This document shows positions 49,898-53,938 of a stretch of DNA of 53,938 bases, one piece after another. The stretch lies in NCBI GenBank assembly GCA_012513435.1, contig JAAZCE010000038.1, forward strand, positions 1 through 53,938, written 5' to 3'. The translations under genes and the position numbers were made by a program. This DNA is from Clostridiales bacterium. GTDB taxonomy: Bacteria; Bacillota; Clostridia; Peptostreptococcales; Anaerovoracaceae. How positions within the stretch are numbered: the stretch's first letter is position 1; each line of letters opens with the position of its first letter. The notes under the pieces were generated by a model, which was given only the letters and a program-made list of their open reading frames with translations, ran no database searches and was not told the origin of the DNA.

Positions 49898-51697
49898 CTA
49901 TTGTCCGGCTGGAATTTCCCATTCGGACCAATTTTCGTTTCTAACAGGTTTTATCAAGTGGTTCACTACTTTAGAATCTGCTGCGCCGTTTACAGTACCG
50001 TCAATAAGGTCTCTTATAGTCTGACTTTCATCCTCACTCATATCATATTCTAAATCTACTATATTGCTTTTTAATCTGCCTCTGTAAATTACTCCACTTT
50101 TGTCTATAACGGCGCATTCAAGCGCTGCATTTCTGATGTTGAATTTCGAATCACCTACCAACAAGTTTTGAACAAAAGCCACCTTGCCGTCTTTTGTTGC
50201 AACAGCCAGACCTCTGTCAATACCATATTTATATTTAGCGAGTGAATTCTTTTTAAAAGCCATCTCTGTATCAAAGAATGCCTTATCCAAGTCGTTCTCA
50301 ACCTTTCCACTGTAGATAATTTCATACGGCTTGTTCTCGTTTTCTGTTCTAGAAAGAACTGCAACATAACCCTTATGATTTGTCACTGCCAAACTTCCGT
50401 CCTCACCCCAAGCGTATGTCATTTTTTCTGACGCTAAAAATACTTCGATCGGCCCTTGAGATGTCCAATTATCTGCATCAACCAAGTCCACGAAGTAATC
50501 CCCATTTTTAACTGAGAAAATAGCTAAATATCTGTGATCGTTGGACAAGCCCATTTCTACATATTCAGCCTCTTCATCCAATGGATAAACCATCTTCAAT
50601 TCGTCGATTACAGGCTTCGGATTGGGTACCGTCCAGCTTCTTCGGCCCTTCTTTATGGTTGCGGTGGCTGATACTTCAATGGGGAGTTCATACACTCCAT
50701 AACCATCGCCAATTTGAGAAATATCTACAGGGGCACCCTTCGCTGTTCTATGATTAACAGTGAAAAGCATTCTGTTTTTTAGGTTGTACTCGGAGGCTGT
50801 TCTTACCACATTAGACTCATCAGATTCGCCACCGTCTTCATTTTCGCCATCGATTTCATATGACAGACCTCCAGAAAGATCCGGGTGAAACCACCTCTTG
50901 CCATCTCTGATATTCTCCTCTTGAATAGCTATTATGGGATCAAACTCATAAAAATCTTCACCCGCACCTAAAGGCTTTTCGACATCTGTCTCATAACCCA
51001 AAGATGTCTCGTAATCATAATCCTCCACTTTGGAAACCTTGTATTCTTGATATTCATTCTCTATAACAGGGATTTTGAATAAGTTATTAAAGGCTACATA
51101 CAAGTCCACATCGCTATCATAGGACGTTCCACTTTCCGAGGAAAGCATGCTTCTCTCATCATAAACCTTTAAACCGGTCAGAGCATTCTTCGAATTATAT
51201 ATCTTATTACCAAATTGGAATCGGAAGCTTACAGGATAAAAATCCAAGTAATTCTTAAGCCTTATTTTTCCCTTTTCCTCCAAGCCGCTCTTCATGACTC
51301 TCTGCTGGATTTCATTATAAAAAGCATGAATTCCCTTTTCCTGTAATCCTTCTAACCTGTCGTATTTCAGCTGCGTACAGTAAGGTACTGTGGACCACCC
51401 TGTGAAACGAATATCGTCATAAACCAAAGTATCAACCTTTTTAATCATTTCTCCCCTTTTAAAAGATGAGTCCGTCTTATTCGCGCTGTAATCAAAACTA
51501 TTGATCCAATGAAGATCGTCCGTCGAATCAACTTTAAAGCCGACTGTCAATCCGTCTGCCATATCCCTATTTCCCGTGATAGTTTCTTCCGTTAGCGTGG
51601 CTTCACCAATCTGGCTATCCATGAAAACACAGCCATAAACAACCATCCCAACTGAGAGAACTGTCATCGTCACAAATATAATAATAGATTTTTTCAT
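49898..51697 (-). CDS. Membrane-anchored protein of unknown function linked to an ABC transporter
   Basis: This 599-residue protein has an uncleaved N-terminal helix (about 4-24, SIIIFVTMTVLSVGMVVYGC) and a large outside part. I do not recognise a family. Residues about 380-560 have repeated short beta-like strands with DG-rich turns (NDHRYLAIFSVKNGDYFVDL, GEDGSLAVTNHKGYVAVLSR, IDRGLAVATKDGKVAFVQ), which look like a beta-propeller. An acidic Glu/Asp/Gly/Ser stretch lies at about 278-292. It follows an ABC ATPase and a permease on the same strand, so it is probably the extracellular part of that transporter or its substrate partner. Confidence 0.6.
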   Translation of the reverse strand: MKKSIIIFVTMTVLSVGMVVYGCVFMDSQIGEATLTEETITGNRDMADGLTVGFKVDSTDDLHWINSFDYSANKTDSSFKRGEMIKKVDTLVYDDIRFTGWSTVPYCTQLKYDRLEGLQEKGIHAFYNEIQQRVMKSGLEEKGKIRLKNYLDFYPVSFRFQFGNKIYNSKNALTGLKVYDERSMLSSESGTSYDSDVDLYVAFNNLFKIPVIENEYQEYKVSKVEDYDYETSLGYETDVEKPLGAGEDFYEFDPIIAIQEENIRDGKRWFHPDLSGGLSYEIDGENEDGGESDESNVVRTASEYNLKNRMLFTVNHRTAKGAPVDISQIGDGYGVYELPIEVSATATIKKGRRSWTVPNPKPVIDELKMVYPLDEEAEYVEMGLSNDHRYLAIFSVKNGDYFVDLVDADNWTSQGPIEVFLASEKMTYAWGEDGSLAVTNHKGYVAVLSRTENENKPYEIIYSGKVENDLDKAFFDTEMAFKKNSLAKYKYGIDRGLAVATKDGKVAFVQNLLVGDSKFNIRNAALECAVIDKSGVIYRGRLKSNIVDLEYDMSEDESQTIRDLIDGTVNGAADSKVVNHLIKPVRNENWSEWEIPAGQ

Positions 51698-51740
51698 AAT
51701 AAATGACTCTCCTTTTATCCTTATAATCTTTCTCTCAGTA

Positions 51741-52487
51741 TTATCTCATTTGGTCTACAGCCTTTCTGATACGATCTGCTCTATAATCATATTTTTCCTT
51801 TACAATTTCAATTAATAATCTGCCAGATTCTTCTATGTCGTCCACACTCAAATCATCTATAATCTCACTTTTTCTTATTAGAATTGCCCTGTCGATATAG
51901 TCTGCAATTTCCTCAATTAAATGAGTGGAAATAATTACTGTCTCGTCCTCATCTAAAACGCTTACCAAAACTTCATAAAAGTCCTCTCTATTAAACACAT
52001 CGTTGCCGGCGAAAGGCTCATCCATGAATATGTATTCAGCCCCTTGGCTGATTGCCAGTACCACTTCAAATTGGTTTTGTTGTCCCAAACTGAATTCGCT
52101 GATTTTCTTCTTAGTTGGCAATTCAAAGAATTCCATTAAGGCATTGTATCTTTTTTCGTTAAACATTGAAAATTGCATCTTATAAAACCACTTGTGGTCA
52201 TCTGCCGTAATAGACGGAAAGAAAGAATGGTCACCAGTTGCAAAAGCCAACTTAGATATATTTCTCTCATCTATCTTTTTTCCATCCAATGTAATTTCGC
52301 CCTCAAAGGTCAAGAAGCCCATTATGCATTTCATCAATGTGGTTTTACCGGCCCCGTTAGCACCAAAAAGACCAATTATTTGCCCCTTAGGGATTTGAAT
52401 ATTGCAATTTAAAAGAGCAACCTTTTCCTTATATTTCAGAACGCCTTTTTCCTTATATTTCTTAGATACGTTTCTAACCTCAATCAT
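51741..52487 (-). CDS. ABC transporter ATP-binding protein
   Basis: Start at ATG 52487 (248 residues; AGGAGGG upstream). It has Walker A LFGANGAGKTT, a Q-loop region, the unusual signature FSLGQQNQFE in place of LSGGQ, and Walker B YIFMDEPFAGND. The C-terminal part (about 205-248) is typical of short exporter ATPases. LGQQN-type signatures are seen in several bacterial export ATPases of the YtrB/BcrA group. It pairs with the permease upstream (11-nt gap); the cargo is unknown. Confidence 0.88.
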   Translation of the reverse strand: MIEVRNVSKKYKEKGVLKYKEKVALLNCNIQIPKGQIIGLFGANGAGKTTLMKCIMGFLTFEGEITLDGKKIDERNISKLAFATGDHSFFPSITADDHKWFYKMQFSMFNEKRYNALMEFFELPTKKKISEFSLGQQNQFEVVLAISQGAEYIFMDEPFAGNDVFNREDFYEVLVSVLDEDETVIISTHLIEEIADYIDRAILIRKSEIIDDLSVDDIEESGRLLIEIVKEKYDYRADRIRKAVDQMR

Positions 52488-52498
52488 TTTCCGCCCTC

Positions 52499-53929
52499 CT
52501 AAAATGGTAAAATGTGTGATAGATAATCCGAATAAAGTGCAATTTCCGGTGTTACGAAAGCATACAAACATAAATCAATTAAGGTGTGCACAACCATTAT
52601 CATTGCTATGAAAAATGCCTGTATTATAGGTGCTACCCAAATAGTCCTTGGATACTCTTTTCTATTAGGCAGCCTCCTCATAACATATACACTCTTGGTC
52701 TTCTTATTGTAGTATTCGTAATTCCAATATGCCTGAAGAAAGATAACCAGCAAAATGCCTATAATGTATCCGTAATATGTGTGTTCTTGCAGGTCCCAGA
52801 AGTAAGGCATTTTCACATCGGAATCTATTGTTATTCCTTTGATGCTGTTCTTTATTTCATTTAGCTGTATGCGGTATTTGCCATAGAAAAGCAAATGCTC
52901 AGCAATACCTATAAAAATGCACACTCCAAAGAAGTTGTTGGCTTTTTCCAAGTTTATTCCCAATGGCATAAATCTGCGTCTCAACCAGCCTAGATTAATC
53001 TTTTGAAACCCTTTTCTCTCACCATTTTCCGTAGCTCTGCCGTATCGCTGCAGAAAGGATGTTTTGAGAGACGATGAATCATAAGTTTCAACTGGACTAT
53101 TTACTTCAAGAGCGTAAACACTGTCATCAAATTCCATGCTGTCCAAGTCCATGATTCCTTCATATTTATTAACCTTAAAAGGATCACCCTTAGGTCGTTT
53201 CTCTCTGGAAATCACATCCAAAAATGAAAAAGCAGCGTAAGGAGTAATAATTGTTATGGCCATGAGTATGTAATAATTTTCAAGGGTATTAGTCCAAACA
53301 AGAAACATGAGAACTATCACCAGCACCACTCCTGCTGATGGTGTTCCATTATGCCAGCTTAAATAGCATGACCTGGCACATTGGCCTGCTAAAGCCAGTA
53401 CAGAAACTATATTAAAGGCGATTACTGTTGGATGTGCAATTGGAATCAAAGCATGCCCTATTTCGGTCCTTAATAGACCCAGTGCAAGTTTGGTGTCAAT
53501 GCCAGTGGCTCCTGCCATGGTCAGTCCCATCTTTCCAATTGCGTATAAAGAAGCTATTGCCACACCCCAAAATATAAGGATCATAGCAAGATAGTAAATG
53601 AAGATTGTAAGGTAAGCTGAAATCGGTGACAAGCGCAATCTTCTCATTGTGTATCCGGTAGTTGAATAAGTTGCTTTCAATGCTTTTCTTCCATTTAATG
53701 AATTTGCCACAAATATCAACCCCATCAGATTCACAGCAATAAACAGCAAGACAGCCCATATTCCTCCGAAAGCACGTTCCATAAGCATATAGGAACTCGC
53801 CTCATAAGGATTCCCGATTCTCAATAAAAAAATTGCCAGGAAGCCTAATGGAATGGCTCCTACAATAAGTAGGATTTTTTTATGGCTCGCTCTGTTGTAT
53901 AAGAAAACCAAAGATAGATATTTGTTCAA
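52499..53929 (-). CDS. ABC transporter permease, start uncertain at the window edge
   Basis: The 476-residue protein has about eight membrane helices, clustered at 17-40, 55-78, 105-205, 215-235, and again at about 340-355, 385-400 and 430-455, with a long hydrophilic loop (about 240-330, many charged residues). The frame is preceded directly by TAA, so it must start at TTG 53929 or later; no ribosome site is visible before the edge. It pairs with the ATPase. The sequence resembles ABC-2-type permeases in layout, but I cannot assign a family. Confidence 0.72.
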   Translation of the reverse strand: MNKYLSLVFLYNRASHKKILLIVGAIPLGFLAIFLLRIGNPYEASSYMLMERAFGGIWAVLLFIAVNLMGLIFVANSLNGRKALKATYSTTGYTMRRLRLSPISAYLTIFIYYLAMILIFWGVAIASLYAIGKMGLTMAGATGIDTKLALGLLRTEIGHALIPIAHPTVIAFNIVSVLALAGQCARSCYLSWHNGTPSAGVVLVIVLMFLVWTNTLENYYILMAITIITPYAAFSFLDVISREKRPKGDPFKVNKYEGIMDLDSMEFDDSVYALEVNSPVETYDSSSLKTSFLQRYGRATENGERKGFQKINLGWLRRRFMPLGINLEKANNFFGVCIFIGIAEHLLFYGKYRIQLNEIKNSIKGITIDSDVKMPYFWDLQEHTYYGYIIGILLVIFLQAYWNYEYYNKKTKSVYVMRRLPNRKEYPRTIWVAPIIQAFFIAMIMVVHTLIDLCLYAFVTPEIALYSDYLSHILPF

Positions 53930-53938
53930 TTAGAGTGG

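Noticed and set aside
1-53938. tRNA genes or CRISPR arrays
   Set aside because: No TPsiC-like GGTTCGAATCC arms with cloverleaf context and no regularly spaced direct repeats were found by eye.

Overview
The window looks like the chromosome of an anaerobic Clostridia-type Firmicute. Most genes have strong AGGAGG-type ribosome sites, GC is moderate, and the content is typical of strict anaerobes: rubrerythrin and rubredoxins, orange-protein (ORP)-like ATPases, a butyrate kinase fragment, ornithine racemase, and lipoproteins with LxxC lipoboxes. No rRNA, tRNA or CRISPR array was seen. A molybdenum theme recurs across the window.

Layout. (1) 1-10.4 kb, minus strand: a surface locus. It holds at least six secreted or anchored proteins whose domains resemble the sulfite-oxidase molybdopterin fold but lack the Mo-ligating cysteine. 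With them are an ExbB/TolQ/MotA-like channel, a DUF2149 protein that looks like an ExbD/MotB-type stator, and an ECF-type S component with a cysteine cluster. (2) 10.5-12.5 kb: a THEP1-type NTPase and a DUF4213/DUF364 'heavy-metal chelation' protein (plus strand), converging on MobB. (3) 12.5-26.1 kb: a housekeeping and mixed block with endonuclease IV, macrodomain deacetylase, truncated butyrate kinase, a TetM-like GTPase fused to a Rae1/YacP-type NYN nuclease, PnuC, YeiH, flavoproteins, agmatinase, GNAT, GyrI-like, methyltransferase, YlmH and a CAT-like acetyltransferase. (4) 26.3-32.1 kb: molybdate transporter modABC plus a MoeA-like protein, convergent with moaA-moaC-mogA-MOSC. (5) 32.1-35.7 kb: an NYN protein behind a structured leader, yjdF behind its probable riboswitch, a decayed tspO and an NhaC-type antiporter. 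(6) 35.7-40.8 kb: a decaying amino-acid locus with a frameshifted class V aminotransferase, a frameshifted PucR regulator, an intact NhaC-type transporter and an intact ornithine racemase. (7) 41.4-46.4 kb: an ORP-like operon led by a DUF134 regulator, with two NifX/ORP proteins, two MinD-like ferredoxin ATPases, a double rubredoxin and a ferredoxin-rubrerythrin fusion. (8) 46.5-49.9 kb: broken mobile elements (group II intron, IS3, IS66, a sigma fragment). (9) 49.9-53.9 kb: an ABC transporter with an anchored protein of unknown function.

The most interesting proposal is a surface uptake system. An ExbB/DUF2149 motor, an ECF S component and an array of cofactor-fold surface proteins would work with the cytoplasmic THEP1, DUF364 and MobB proteins. 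A shared palindrome, GTTGTTTRAACAAC, lies before the ExbB operon (two copies 21 bp apart), in the divergent THEP1/lipoprotein intergenic region, and before modA. It ties the surface system to molybdate transport. The cargo is unknown; molybdate or tungstate, a metallophore, a pterin cofactor and a corrinoid are all possible. All functional assignments come from reading motifs, not from searches.
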